A DNA stretch of 40,486 nt, from assembly GCA_902774915.1 (NCBI GenBank), contig CACYKH010000018.1, positions 1 to 40,486 on the forward strand, given 5' to 3'. Position numbers and translations under genes: made by a program. The number at the start of each line of letters is the position of its first letter. The first letter of the stretch is position 1. Origin of the DNA: an uncultured Lachnospiraceae bacterium. Lineage in GTDB: Bacteria; Bacillota; Clostridia; Lachnospirales; Lachnospiraceae. This document shows, one piece after another, positions 16,387-26,800 of the stretch. A model generated the notes under the pieces. It worked only from the letters and a program-made list of their open reading frames with translations. It made no database searches and was not told the origin of the DNA.

Positions 16387-17639
16387 TATCTAAATTTCTC
16401 CAACAGTTCTATGTTTGCATTCTCTGTTGAGTTCATTCTTCTCTTAGCATCTTCCTGAGAACCAGTAACTGGTGAATACCAATCATACTGGCAGAAATAG
16501 TTATAGATGTTTGTATCATGGAACATGTAACCATTTCTAGCATAGATCTCGTTGATAGCTGTCTGAACTTCCTGTTCTGAAAGTCTTCCAACTTCCTCAG
16601 CTGTAAGAAGTCTTGAGCTACTATCAGGGAATACCTGGTTTCCGCCACTCTTTGAACTTGAGCCTGAGCCAGAACCATTATTCTTCTTAGGCTTCTGAGC
16701 AGATGTACCACCCTGTGCTACAGTTGTGCCACCATCATCATCGTCATCGTCCTCTTCTTCCTCTTCTTCTTCAGTTGTTGCTTCAGCCTTTGCCGAAAGA
16801 CCCGTAACTGTGTATTCTCTTGAAAGTGCTGTAGGAACTTTACCTGTATCTGAAACGCTGGCATCCAGTTTACTTTCACCATCATCTACAGAAACAACGA
16901 TTTTGTCGCCGTTGCTAAGCTCATTAGTAGTGTCAGCTGAGAATGTCCAAGAATTAAATGGCTCTGTAGTATTGTTATTTGTTATTACTACATAACCTGA
17001 ACCATCATCACCCTGGAATGATACATCGAGGTTCTGGAATACATCTACTGCCTCAGCATCCTGAAGACCTTCTACCTTGAACTCTGTATCACGGCATCTG
17101 GCCTTAACCTTAACATCATTTTGGATTCCGTATTCATCTACGTTCCACTTAAGTACAACTGTATCTCCATTTGAAAGACCAGTTGGATTATCAATAGAAT
17201 AATCTACCAGCTCATTTATCATATATTCTGCAGCGCTGTAATAGTCATCTGCATTTGAAGGCTTTCCGCCCTTGTACTTAATCTTATTTTCGAAGTCATC
17301 CAGGAATGCATCGTTATCAAAAACAACAACTGCAGTTCCCTGTGAATTGTAACCATCAAACTGTACGCTTACATAGTCATTCAGATTGACCTCTTCAGAA
17401 TGGAACATCTTAACAAAGAACAGAATTCCTAGTGCGAGAACAATAACCGCTCCACAGATAGAACAAACTAAGATCATTGTCTTCTTTGATGAACCACTTG
17501 CCTGAGCTGCTGGTCTAGGCTTTGGCTGAGCACTGCTCATAGCATTCATAGTTGGTGCCTTTGACTCAACAGAGCTTCCGCAATAAGTACAGAATCTCAC
17601 CCCATCTGGTATATTTTTTCCACAATGTGTACAGAACAT
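16386..17639 (-). CDS. Zinc-ribbon membrane protein with YARHG domain
   Basis: The 417-aa product starts with a zinc ribbon, MFCTHCGKNIPDGVRFCTYC (two CxxC pairs). A Ser/Pro linker and one membrane helix follow (ILVCSICGAVIVLALGILFF, residues about 55-76). Two Ig-like segments follow outside, then a run of Glu/Asp and a Gly/Ser-rich stretch. The C-terminal ~75 residues are a YARHG domain (EIYARNGYMFHD) of the type found in wall-associated extracellular proteins of Firmicutes. The zinc ribbon is predicted to stay in the cytoplasm. Coupling to the amidase suggests a cell-envelope role; the function is not known. Confidence 0.82.
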   Translation of the reverse strand: MFCTHCGKNIPDGVRFCTYCGSSVESKAPTMNAMSSAQPKPRPAAQASGSSKKTMILVCSICGAVIVLALGILFFVKMFHSEEVNLNDYVSVQFDGYNSQGTAVVVFDNDAFLDDFENKIKYKGGKPSNADDYYSAAEYMINELVDYSIDNPTGLSNGDTVVLKWNVDEYGIQNDVKVKARCRDTEFKVEGLQDAEAVDVFQNLDVSFQGDDGSGYVVITNNNTTEPFNSWTFSADTTNELSNGDKIVVSVDDGESKLDASVSDTGKVPTALSREYTVTGLSAKAEATTEEEEEEEDDDDDDGGTTVAQGGTSAQKPKKNNGSGSGSSSKSGGNQVFPDSSSRLLTAEEVGRLSEQEVQTAINEIYARNGYMFHDTNIYNYFCQYDWYSPVTGSQEDAKRRMNSTENANIELLEKFR

Positions 17640-17671
17640 AAACGTCCCCCTCCTATAAAAAAGATTTGGCT

Positions 17672-19033
17672 TTACCAGTTTCTCTCCTTCATTGGGAGAT
17701 ACTCTCTGTGAGTACCCACATACTTGTATGCAGGTCTGATAATCTTGCCATTGTTTGCCAGCTCTTCAATACGATGAGCTGACCAGCCTGCTATTCTAGC
17801 TATAGCAAACATAGGTGTGAAAAGCTCTACAGGAATCTTGAGTACTGAATAAACAAATCCACTGTAAAGATCCACATTAGCACAAACAGGTTTTTGCACA
17901 TCTCTGTGTTTTACAATAAGCTCTTTCGCCAGACGCTCAATCCTGTCATAAAGCTCGAACTCTTTCATGAAGCCTTCAGCCTCAGAAAGCTTTCTTGCAT
18001 AAGACTTAAGGATCTGAGCTCTAGGATCTGACAAAGTATAGATGGCATGTCCCATACCATATATTAACCCCGCTTTGTCAAATGCCTGCTTCTTCAGAAG
18101 CTTATCCAAATAAGCCTTAACCTGTGCATCATCTTCTGTATCTTCAACATTAGCCTTAAGGTCTGCAACCATCTGCTGAACCTTGAGGTTAGCACCACCG
18201 TGTCTTGGTCCCTTAAGTGATCCAAGAGAACCAGCCACAGCGGAATATGTATCGGTACCTGTAGTAGTTATAACGTGTGTGGTAAATGTAGAGTTGTTAC
18301 CACCACCGTGTTCAGCATGAAGTACGAGGCACACATCCAGTACCTGTGCTTCAAGATCTGTAAATGTCGCATCTGGTCTCAGAAGTCTGAGTATATTCTC
18401 TGCTGTTGAAAGCTCTGGCTTTGGTCTATGGATAACCAGACTGGAATCCATAAATTTATGCCTGTAGCTCTGATAGCCATAAGCAGCTATAACAGGGAAT
18501 CTCGCAATCAGACTAAGTGACTGAGAAAGTACATGCGCAACACTTATATCATCAGGATTATCATCATAAGAGTAAAGTGTCAGAACACATCTTTCCAGAA
18601 CATTCATAATGTTTCTGCTAGGCGCCTTCATAATAACATCACGGTTGAAGTTATCAGGAAGCGGTCTCAGATATCCGATTATCTGCATGAAATCCTTTAA
18701 CTCTTCTTCTGTAGGAAGCTCTCCAAAAAGAAGAAGGAAGATGGTTTCCTCGAAACCATGGTTTCCCTGACCAAAACCTTTAACAAGTTCACGCACGTCA
18801 TATCCCTGGAAAAAGAGCTCGCCTTCGATAGGAATTCTTTCACCATTTACTTCTTTAAAACCGGAGACATCTGATATCTCTGTAAGACCTGTCAGAACAC
18901 CTCGTCCATCTGAATCTCTAAGTCCTCTTTTTACATCGTACTTGGTGTAAAGAGACTTATCAATTCCTCCTATATTATCGCATAAATCCACATATCGTTC
19001 TACTTTTTTTCTGTATTCTTCGTATGAATTCAT
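17672..19033 (-). CDS. Citrate synthase
   Basis: The 453-aa product catalyses condensation of acetyl-CoA and oxaloacetate to citrate. The active-site histidines align as H242 (in LHAEHGGGNNSTF), H278 (GPRHGGAN) and H329 (YGMGHAIYTLSDPRA), and the catalytic Asp lies in CANVDLYSGF. The N-terminal ~70 residues are longer than in the short type II enzymes, as seen in several clostridial homologues. It may feed glutamate synthesis in an anaerobe without a full TCA cycle. It is 43 nt downstream of the phosphoesterase gene with a GAGG site before the ATG. A 2-methylcitrate synthase activity cannot be excluded. Confidence 0.92.
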   Translation of the reverse strand: MNSYEEYRKKVERYVDLCDNIGGIDKSLYTKYDVKRGLRDSDGRGVLTGLTEISDVSGFKEVNGERIPIEGELFFQGYDVRELVKGFGQGNHGFEETIFLLLFGELPTEEELKDFMQIIGYLRPLPDNFNRDVIMKAPSRNIMNVLERCVLTLYSYDDNPDDISVAHVLSQSLSLIARFPVIAAYGYQSYRHKFMDSSLVIHRPKPELSTAENILRLLRPDATFTDLEAQVLDVCLVLHAEHGGGNNSTFTTHVITTTGTDTYSAVAGSLGSLKGPRHGGANLKVQQMVADLKANVEDTEDDAQVKAYLDKLLKKQAFDKAGLIYGMGHAIYTLSDPRAQILKSYARKLSEAEGFMKEFELYDRIERLAKELIVKHRDVQKPVCANVDLYSGFVYSVLKIPVELFTPMFAIARIAGWSAHRIEELANNGKIIRPAYKYVGTHREYLPMKERNW

Positions 19034-19076
19034 AATACCTCACATAAGATTTTTCACTATAAAATTAGCAGCAAAT

Positions 19077-19667
19077 CTATATCTCTATAATGTAACGCTC
19101 ATAGGCATTTACAACTCGTGTATTGCCTCTCATATCCTCACGCTTAAACTCCCTGCCATAGTTCATATGAACGTGGCCATGAATAAAAAGCTTTGGCTCA
19201 TACTTATCCATAATAGTATTAAAACAATCAAAGCCTGTGTGAGGCATATCCTCTCCATCATGAAATCCCTTGGCTGGCGAATGGGAAAGTAAAATGTCTA
19301 CTCCCTTATGCCTCCAAAGCTTAGGTTTCATTTTTAAGAGACGCATTTTCATCTGCTTCTCAGTAAACTGATACGTGCCATAATTATAACACATACTACC
19401 GCCGAGTCCCATTATTCTCAGACCTTCATGCTCGTAAATCTGATCATCTACGCAGATGCATCCGAGAGGCGGAGTATCGTCATAGCAGGCATCATGATTT
19501 CCATGCACGTAAAGTATCGGACACTTGGCATAGGTTGCCAGGAACTCCAGATACTGCGGTGCCAGATCACCTGCTGACAGTATCAGGTCAATGTCCTCTA
19601 ATTTAGTTTTCTCGAAAAAATCCCATAAATATTTCGACTCAACATCAGCCAGCGCTAGAATTTTCAT
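19077..19667 (-). CDS. Calcineurin-like metallophosphoesterase
   Basis: From the ATG at 19667 the product is 196 aa. The metallophosphoesterase blocks are partly degenerate at the start (ILALADVESKYLWDFF in place of DxH) but then clear: ILSAGDLAPQYLEF (GDxx), ILYVHGNHDACYD (GNHD), ILLSHSPAKGF and LFIHGHVHMNYG (GHxH). The first metal motif, usually D-x-H, reads D-V-E. Substrate is unknown. The start overlaps the end of the ParB/BMP gene by 23 nt, and an alternative GTG lies at 19679. Overlap implies co-expression with that gene. Confidence 0.82.
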   Translation of the reverse strand: MKILALADVESKYLWDFFEKTKLEDIDLILSAGDLAPQYLEFLATYAKCPILYVHGNHDACYDDTPPLGCICVDDQIYEHEGLRIMGLGGSMCYNYGTYQFTEKQMKMRLLKMKPKLWRHKGVDILLSHSPAKGFHDGEDMPHTGFDCFNTIMDKYEPKLFIHGHVHMNYGREFKREDMRGNTRVVNAYERYIIEI

Positions 19668-21693
19668 CCTTCTGGACACCCTTCATTTCCACTAGTATCT
19701 TTGCTTCTTCATCCAGTTCTTCAATCTCTGGAATTTCGCCCACAACATTACTTACGAGCCAGTTCATCTTGATAATCTCATCTACACTTGGAACCTCTCC
19801 ATCAGGACTGATAAGATTTCCCTCCTGATCCTTTAGTTCACCACCGAAAGGTGAGAATTTATCTTCGATGATAAGGCCCTTCATAATCTCAACGAGCCTT
19901 CTTGTATCTGCCGGAACCTTCTCGGACATGATTATATCTACAACTCCTGCAGAAAGTCCCCACCAGTAATTGATAGGCTTGCTTTCATTCTCTGCGTCGG
20001 CACTGCTCCAGTTACCCTGCATGATCATGTTGATAATGCGCTCGTAGAGCTTGCCCCAGTTGTAAACCGTCATGGTCACATTTTCCGGACCGTTAACAGT
20101 AAGTCGGTACATACCGAACTTTCTTGAAGCTTCACTAGGATTGATCATATCCTGATCTGATACAACATCAATTCCTTCTTCGTAAATCGATTTATATATA
20201 TCATTCTTTGTCTGGTTATCCTTAAGCGATGTCCACTTAACGTGAACCTTAACCTTAGGATTAACCATATGTGCGCCCAGGGCAAATGCATTTATATTTG
20301 CTGTTATTCCATAAATTGGATAGGTAGCAACATAACCAATCTTATCAGTATCTGTGATAGCACCTGCTATCATTCCTGACAGGAACTTTGCCTCATAAAG
20401 ACGGGCGTCGTAGGTTCTTATATATCTATGTGATGTATTGATCGAACAATTGAGTATCTTTACATTTGGATATTTAATACCGCACTTCAGACTGGCGCCA
20501 ACCGACTGCGCCGTAGTTGTAAAGATAACCTCGGCTCCATGATTCTCAACAAGATCCTCAATAGCCGATATAATTTCTTCTTCCTTACCATTACAAGAAA
20601 TCTTAAGTGCAACCAGCTTGTCACCAAATTCTTCCTTGATGTAGTTTCTTCCAAGCTCATGCTGATAGAACCAGTCAGATTTGGAAGGATCCCCATCATA
20701 AACGAATCCAACCTTAAGCGGTTTGGATGCACTGTAGTTTGGAGCAAGAATCTGTGAGAGCTTGCTCTTCTTTTCTTCAGGCGGGTCGAGAGAAACCTCA
20801 ACTTCATATTTCTCATTGACTACCAGGAACTCCTGCCACATAGCAGCTATTCCTTCTTCAATCTCGTCTATACCCATATCGCAGACTGCATCGAAGCCCT
20901 TTAATTCAATAAAGACTATGAATGCATCTCCGGTGGTAATATCAAGACGTCCTCCACCTTTTTGTTTAAATGCCTTCTCGAATCTTTTGTATGCAGCCTT
21001 CAGCTCCAGGAGTGTATCATCAGACCATATCTTGGAAGCATCTGCTCTGATAACTGTTCCTGAACCATCTGCTGTATCCGAGGTTGAACCTACAGCACTG
21101 ACTGTTGTCTCGTCCCCGAGCTCACCGCCATGCTCCGTAGCAACACGAACCTGTTCCATGAGTCTTTCATAACCACCAACATGTGAGAAGGTTATGTAAT
21201 TAACTCCGGTCTTCTTATAGAAGTCCATATATTCGTAGTAGACCTTGACTATCTCGTCATCACTCAGTTTAGGAACCTTTCTTGTTACGAATGCAGGGAT
21301 AGAATCCGCCTCGAAAAACTTAAGAACACTAACTCTCTTGTTTCCCTCTACTACGTAATAATAATTCAGATATTCATAAACCTTTATGGCATCTCTAATA
21401 CCCTCTTCAAGATGAGCATCGCAGAGTGCGGACCACTTGGCACCAAACTCTGACTTAGGATCCATAAGAGGCATGAAATTAGAAGCAAAGGCCTGGGTTC
21501 TTCCAGATGTACTGGTACCCACAACTCTGTCCAGTGGAATGTCCACAAGACCGAGGTTGACCTCGCTTGCAATATCCTCTCTATTTATGATGTCATCAAG
21601 CACTGGAAGAAATGGGTAGCGTCCCTCTGACAAGCTGGCCTTGTAGGCCTTGTTTCCCATCTTCTTTGCTTTTTCATATAACTCTATAGACAT
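19645..21693 (-). CDS. Cytosolic fusion of a ParB-like domain and a BMP/PnrA-type ligand-binding domain
   Basis: The 682-aa product has no signal peptide, lipobox or membrane helix. Residues about 35-150 resemble a ParB/sulfiredoxin-like fold (VDIPLDRVVGTSTSGRTQAF, then YYYVVEGNKRVSVLKFF). A middle region around 195-310 has unclear helices. Residues about 325-610 match the basic membrane protein (BMP, PnrA/Med) fold of nucleoside-binding ABC receptors (LKVGFVYDGDPSKSDWFYQH, IFTTTAQSVGASL, YEAKFLSGMIAGAITDTDKI). Exported BMP proteins are lipoproteins; this one should sense a ligand inside the cell. AGGAGG precedes the ATG by 6 nt. It lies between malic enzyme and a phosphoesterase. The role is not known; a ligand-controlled regulator is an inference. 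Confidence 0.8.
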   Translation of the reverse strand: MSIELYEKAKKMGNKAYKASLSEGRYPFLPVLDDIINREDIASEVNLGLVDIPLDRVVGTSTSGRTQAFASNFMPLMDPKSEFGAKWSALCDAHLEEGIRDAIKVYEYLNYYYVVEGNKRVSVLKFFEADSIPAFVTRKVPKLSDDEIVKVYYEYMDFYKKTGVNYITFSHVGGYERLMEQVRVATEHGGELGDETTVSAVGSTSDTADGSGTVIRADASKIWSDDTLLELKAAYKRFEKAFKQKGGGRLDITTGDAFIVFIELKGFDAVCDMGIDEIEEGIAAMWQEFLVVNEKYEVEVSLDPPEEKKSKLSQILAPNYSASKPLKVGFVYDGDPSKSDWFYQHELGRNYIKEEFGDKLVALKISCNGKEEEIISAIEDLVENHGAEVIFTTTAQSVGASLKCGIKYPNVKILNCSINTSHRYIRTYDARLYEAKFLSGMIAGAITDTDKIGYVATYPIYGITANINAFALGAHMVNPKVKVHVKWTSLKDNQTKNDIYKSIYEEGIDVVSDQDMINPSEASRKFGMYRLTVNGPENVTMTVYNWGKLYERIINMIMQGNWSSADAENESKPINYWWGLSAGVVDIIMSEKVPADTRRLVEIMKGLIIEDKFSPFGGELKDQEGNLISPDGEVPSVDEIIKMNWLVSNVVGEIPEIEELDEEAKILVEMKGVQKDENSSAG

Positions 21694-21715
21694 ATTTTTC
21701 CTCCTACCCCGAGGA

Positions 21716-22888
21716 TTACATCTTGCTGATACCTGACTTTACTGCTTCATCAGCAACTGCCTTTGCTACTACCTGTGCAACCTTCTCATTAAATGCATCA
21801 GGTATAATGTATTCTTCGCTGAGCTCATCATCTGTAACGATAGATGCTATAGCTCTGGCTGCAGCCTCTTTCATAGGCTCTGTGATTGCGCTTGCTCTTG
21901 CATCCAACGCACCTCTGAAGATGCCAGGGAATACAAGCACGTTATTGATCTGGTTAGGGAAGTCTGAACGTCCTGTTGCAACTATTCTTGCTCCACCTGC
22001 CTTAGCCTCATCTGGCATAATCTCAGGTGTTGGGTTTGCCATAGCGAAAACAATAGGATCATCTGCCATAGTCTTAACCATATCAGCTGTAACAAGTCCT
22101 GGAGCTGAAACTCCGATGAAGATGTCCTTACCCTTAAGTACATCTGCAAGACTTCCTGATTCTTTATTCTTATTTGTAACTGCAGCGATTTCCTGCTTAG
22201 CACTATTGAGCCTTGGATCTCCATCTACAAGTGCACCCTTACTATCAACAAGGACTACATTTCCAAGACCGAAGCTCTGAAGAAGCTTACAGATGGAAAT
22301 GCCTGCTGAACCAGCACCACTGATGACAGCGCTGCAGTCTTCCCACTTCTTACCAATGAGCTTAAGTGCATTAGTAAGACCTGCTGCAACAACGATAGCT
22401 GTTCCGTGCTGATCATCATGGAAAACTGGAATATCAAGTTCTTCCTTAAGTCTTCTCTCAATCTCAAAACATCTAGGAGCTGCAATATCCTCAAGGTTGA
22501 TACCACCAAATGAAGGAGCAAGTCTCTTTACTGTTTCAATTATCTCTTCAGTGTCCTTTGTATCAATACAGATTGGGAATGCATCTACATTTCCAAACTT
22601 CTTGAAAAGCACTGATTTACCTTCCATAACAGGGATAGCTGCAAGTGGTCCGATATCTCCAAGACCAAGAACTGCTGTTCCGTCAGAAACTACTGCAACA
22701 GTATTTGCCTTAAGTGTGTACTTGTAAGCATCTGCCGGATTCTCTGCTATCTTTCTACAAGGCTCTGCAACACCTGGGGTATAGGCAGTTGACAGATCTT
22801 CCTTTGTCTCCAGAGCAACCTTAAGCTTAACCTCAAGCTTACCCTGATTTTCCTCGTGCATCACGAGACTCGCTGCATTGTAATCCAT
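21716..22888 (-). CDS. NAD(P)-dependent malic enzyme
   Basis: The 390-aa product has the usual length of short bacterial malic enzymes, which decarboxylate malate to pyruvate. The N-terminal catalytic domain has the Tyr motif TAYTPGVAEPCRKI, the KANTVAVVSDGTAVLGLGD block with the catalytic Lys, and metal ligands in GGINLEDIAAPRCFEIE and FHDDQHGTA. The nucleotide domain has SGAGSAGISICKLL and later FAMANPTPEIMPDEA. It is 42 nt downstream of the Cys-less radical SAM homologue and 22 nt upstream of the ParB/BMP gene, all in one direction. Cofactor preference cannot be assigned by eye. Confidence 0.94.
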   Translation of the reverse strand: MDYNAASLVMHEENQGKLEVKLKVALETKEDLSTAYTPGVAEPCRKIAENPADAYKYTLKANTVAVVSDGTAVLGLGDIGPLAAIPVMEGKSVLFKKFGNVDAFPICIDTKDTEEIIETVKRLAPSFGGINLEDIAAPRCFEIERRLKEELDIPVFHDDQHGTAIVVAAGLTNALKLIGKKWEDCSAVISGAGSAGISICKLLQSFGLGNVVLVDSKGALVDGDPRLNSAKQEIAAVTNKNKESGSLADVLKGKDIFIGVSAPGLVTADMVKTMADDPIVFAMANPTPEIMPDEAKAGGARIVATGRSDFPNQINNVLVFPGIFRGALDARASAITEPMKEAAARAIASIVTDDELSEEYIIPDAFNEKVAQVVAKAVADEAVKSGISKM

Positions 22889-22930
22889 TTCTTTTTCCTC
22901 CTATATTGAAAAACAATAATTCACAAATTT

Positions 22931-23791
22931 TTATACAATATCAAATATTGTTAATTGGTCACCAACAGTTTTATTAATGTATTGGCGTTTCCAGGATTTA
23001 AGTTTTTGAGAGCTGCAAATAATTTCATGACTCTCACAAATAGCCTGGAGTTCTGCCAGAATTTCCTTGGCATTTTCCGGAACCAGCTCTCCGGACTGTT
23101 CATATAAATTCGAGAATTCATCGAACTCTTTAGGGAACCTTTCCTTGAACTGACTATAGAAAAATTCTCTCACAGACTTCTTTATGGCAAGTCTGTAGTC
23201 CATAAGGTCGACCCCTAGTATATCATAATCTGTAAGGCATTGCACAACTTCAGGTATATCCTGGTCATTCACAAATGGAATAATAGGATAGGCGTCGATT
23301 ATAACTTCCACTCCAGCCTTCCGAAGTTCAGTAATAAGTTCCAGTCTTTCTTTAACAGTTGAAACCTCTTTTCCCTCTATCTTCTTCAGCTTCTTTTCAT
23401 CCAGAGTTGGGATAGTCATCTCCACGGCGCATTTGGTTTTTCTGGCAATTCCCGCTAGAATATCCATGTCACGACTTATTGCAGTCTGCTTGGTACTGAT
23501 CACAACACCGTAGTCATTATTCTCAATAACCTTTAGACTCCTCCTCGTAAGCTGATACTGTTTCTCATGACTGTTATAAGGATCGCCCAGATTGCCCATT
23601 ATGATAATGCCCTTGTTTCTTCTTGTTCGGAGCACACCACTCAGCTGTTCGGGCGCATCCATCTTAACACCAATATCCAGGTCATCGCCTCCAGGAATTT
23701 CCGTAAGGTAAATGCTATCTTCAGTTCTGCCTCTATAAATATTTAGTCCGTTTTGCGGAGTCAGAATATTTCTGCTCTCTATTGTATACAT
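22931..23791 (-). CDS. Spore-photoproduct-lyase-like radical SAM homologue lacking all cluster cysteines
   Basis: The 286-aa product follows the SPL/Rv2578c-type radical SAM family along most of its length: LTPQNGLNIYRG, GIIIMGNLGDPYNSHEKQYQ, LTRRSLKVIENNDYGVVIST, AVEMTIPTLDEKKLKKIE and DAYPIIPFVNDQ. The family's CTHGCIYC-type CxxxCxxC motif should follow IYRG. Here residues 22-29 read RTEDSIYL, so the three cysteine positions are Arg22, Ser26 and Leu29. It therefore cannot bind the usual 4Fe-4S cluster there. The frame is intact and the rest is well conserved, which argues for a kept non-enzymatic role rather than decay. It starts 18 nt after the jetC stop with an AGAGG site, in the position where a Wadjet operon would carry jetD. 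Confidence 0.82.
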   Translation of the reverse strand: MYTIESRNILTPQNGLNIYRGRTEDSIYLTEIPGGDDLDIGVKMDAPEQLSGVLRTRRNKGIIIMGNLGDPYNSHEKQYQLTRRSLKVIENNDYGVVISTKQTAISRDMDILAGIARKTKCAVEMTIPTLDEKKLKKIEGKEVSTVKERLELITELRKAGVEVIIDAYPIIPFVNDQDIPEVVQCLTDYDILGVDLMDYRLAIKKSVREFFYSQFKERFPKEFDEFSNLYEQSGELVPENAKEILAELQAICESHEIICSSQKLKSWKRQYINKTVGDQLTIFDIV

Positions 23792-23809
23792 TAATCAACC
23801 TCTTTAACA

Positions 23810-26800
23810 CTATACAAAATCAAAGGTCGCCTGTTCGTAATCCAGGTTCTTGTATTCAAGTTCTTCGCCCTTTGTCTTGCTACTGTAATTAACCACAACA
23901 GTGGTTGTTTTGTTGCCAGTCATCTGCTGACCCAGAACGTAGTTAATATCAAACTTACCTGTGATTTCAGGTGTAGCTCCACGCGCAGGAACAATAAGCT
24001 GACAACTATTCTCTTCAAGAAGTTTGAAGATTGGCTCCCAGATATAAATATCCTTAGCCGCTCCAAATGGGTTATCTATGAAGAGTGTTTTTGATCTGGC
24101 AGTATCCTGAACGGCGTACATACCAGCAATATAATTTATTATTGAAATCAGGAACTGTATATAAATACCCTGAGACTGTCCGGTACTACCAACCGCCTCT
24201 TCATATCTGAGGTATCTGCTCTGCTCCTTAATTCTTTCTCTCTTATAAAGCATCAGTCTTATCTTGGACATATCTGTAACGATGACTGAGAAAAGCTTCT
24301 TCATAGAAAGACTTGTGCTCAGGAACTTCTGCCTGTCGCCATCATCATTCTTCTTATCAACCTCTTCAACCACGTTATCAATATATTCAGACATTCTGTC
24401 CTTTATAAATTCATCCTTAACGTATGGAATGCTGAGACGTATCATCTGCACCTTGCTGTCACCCATTGTGATTTCAGAAAGCTTAGTCAGCTTATCCAGC
24501 TCGGAACGAACATCAAGACATCTCTCCACACATTGATCGACGAAGTTATCCTTCAGCTGCTGCATGCTTACAAGACTCTTCTCAACCCGGTCTCTCTCGA
24601 GGATTATTATCTCAATAACATCACCAAGTCTCTTCAGCAGTCTTTCTGCATCACGTCTGTTTTCAGGAATATTTACATCGTCCCTTATAGAAGCTGCAAG
24701 CTCCAGAACACCCAGGTTCATCAGAGTATCATAAACACTCATCTTAACCTTCATCATGTCAGCCCGGGCTCTGTCAATATCCTTGGACAGCTTGTCATAC
24801 TTCATAACATAGCTGTCAAATTCCTCGTCGATATTTGCAGTCGATTCAAATGCACTCAGCTCGGAAATATCTACACCAGCTGTATCCACAATCCTGTTGG
24901 CAAGCTTCATCAGGTCATCATTATTCTTCGCACTACTTGCCGCTTTATCCAGCTCAGCCTTCGCCTTATCCAGCATAGCCTTGTACTGTGCGCTTGTACC
25001 CTTAAGCTCATCCAGAGATTTTCTTGTATCCTGAATATATTCCTCACCAGGATTTTCAAGTCTCCTAAGAGCTCCGCCGCCGTATTCCATTTCCAGACGC
25101 TGCTTAGCATATTCAATACTTCCTTCAAGACGGGCCTTCTCAGTACTGATACCGGACATATCCTGTTCCAGCTTTCTTCTTTCACCCTGAAGGTTATCCA
25201 GCTCAGAACGCATGGCATCCAGAACCTCATCACTGACCGCAGTCAGACTGCCGCTCCTATCCAGCTCAGCAAGATCTGCCACATCAACTCCTAGTCTCTC
25301 GATTGCTCTGGTCTGTCTTTCAATAGTACCCTTCAGTGTATCCTGAAGCAGTTTTTCTTTCTCAAGAGAAATGCGACTGTCGCCGGAACCACCCAGCGCC
25401 CTTTCAAATGCATTCTCAAGTTCTGACTCATCTAAATCCAGTGGAGGAAATGCTGTGGTATCTATGTAATAAACAGAATACTTGTTATCCCATTTATAGT
25501 TCAGCTCATCCTTCTCTTTATTAAGAGTTTCAATCTGAGCTTCCTGTTCAAGAATCTTCAGCTCGTTACTTCTCTTGGAATTAGAAACCTCTTCTATTCT
25601 CGCCTCAATCTGCTTCTTATCATTTTTCAGATCTTCCTTGCGACGAGTAAGTTCATTCACTCTGTCCTGAAGAGAAACAAGATTAGTGAGACTTATAAGC
25701 TCAGCCTGGTATCTTTCAATATTCTTTCTAAGTTCTTCCAACTCATTTGTTGTACTTTCAAGATTGTCAGCCAGCTTCTGATTTGTCTCACGAAGCTTAC
25801 TGATTTCCTCTGCAGCAGATTTTTTATTTTCCTCTGCCGCTTTAAAATCCTGCTCAGCCGTGCTGTAGCCCTTCTCTCTGAAGAGCTTTACAAAATCCAT
25901 ATCCTCTTTCAGAGTTTCCAGCATGGCCTCGTTATTCTTTAATTCTTCCTGCTGGTTATCAATCTCAGAACCAAGCAGTCTAAGCTTCGCATCCTGGAAC
26001 TTAGGATCTAAGAAATATTCTTTATTCCTTCGAACGCATTCTACTCCGTCACCCAGAAGAAGGCTGACTCCGCCCAGCTGAGTTTTGTCATAAATATAAA
26101 CCTCTTCGTCGATATCCAGTTCCTTAAGTCCCGGATCCTCCAGCACTACAGAAAGGTCATCAACGATTACGCCAAATGCAATCCCCGGCGCCTTGTCCAG
26201 CACCTCTTCCTTCTTCTTATCAGGAAGAGCAGAAAGATAATCCATTCCGTACATAGCACTGATGCTATGTCTTGTGAATAGATAATCTATAACCTTTTCA
26301 ACACCCTTAGTTGCCTCAACAAGTCGGCCACCACGAATGTCTTTATCACGTTTCTCCAGTTCAGAAATAACGCCCTGAAGTTCATAAACTTTTATAACAC
26401 TGGCACTAAGTCTGTCACGCAGCTTCTCTTCCAACACATTTGGCTGAACATTCTTTTCATCAGCATAAATGCTGCAGATAGATGTATACTTACCGCTGCA
26501 CTTTTTATATTCTTCAACTCTTTCACGGAGCTCATCTAAACGAATTTCGTTAGCTCTATCCTCAGCAACCTTTTCATCCAGTTCTTTTTCAAGAGTCGCA
26601 ATATCAAACTCAAGTCTTTCCTTCTTAAGTACAAGCTCCTCGGTTTTCGCCTCGCACTCTTCTAGGGCTTTTGATCTGCTGCTGACCGCTCCACGAGGAT
26701 CCATCAGAAGCGAATAATCAATATCATCCTGAAGAGTATTCATCTCTTTATTCAGTTCATCAATATCCTTTGAAAGATATTCCTGTCTGCTGCCGATGAC

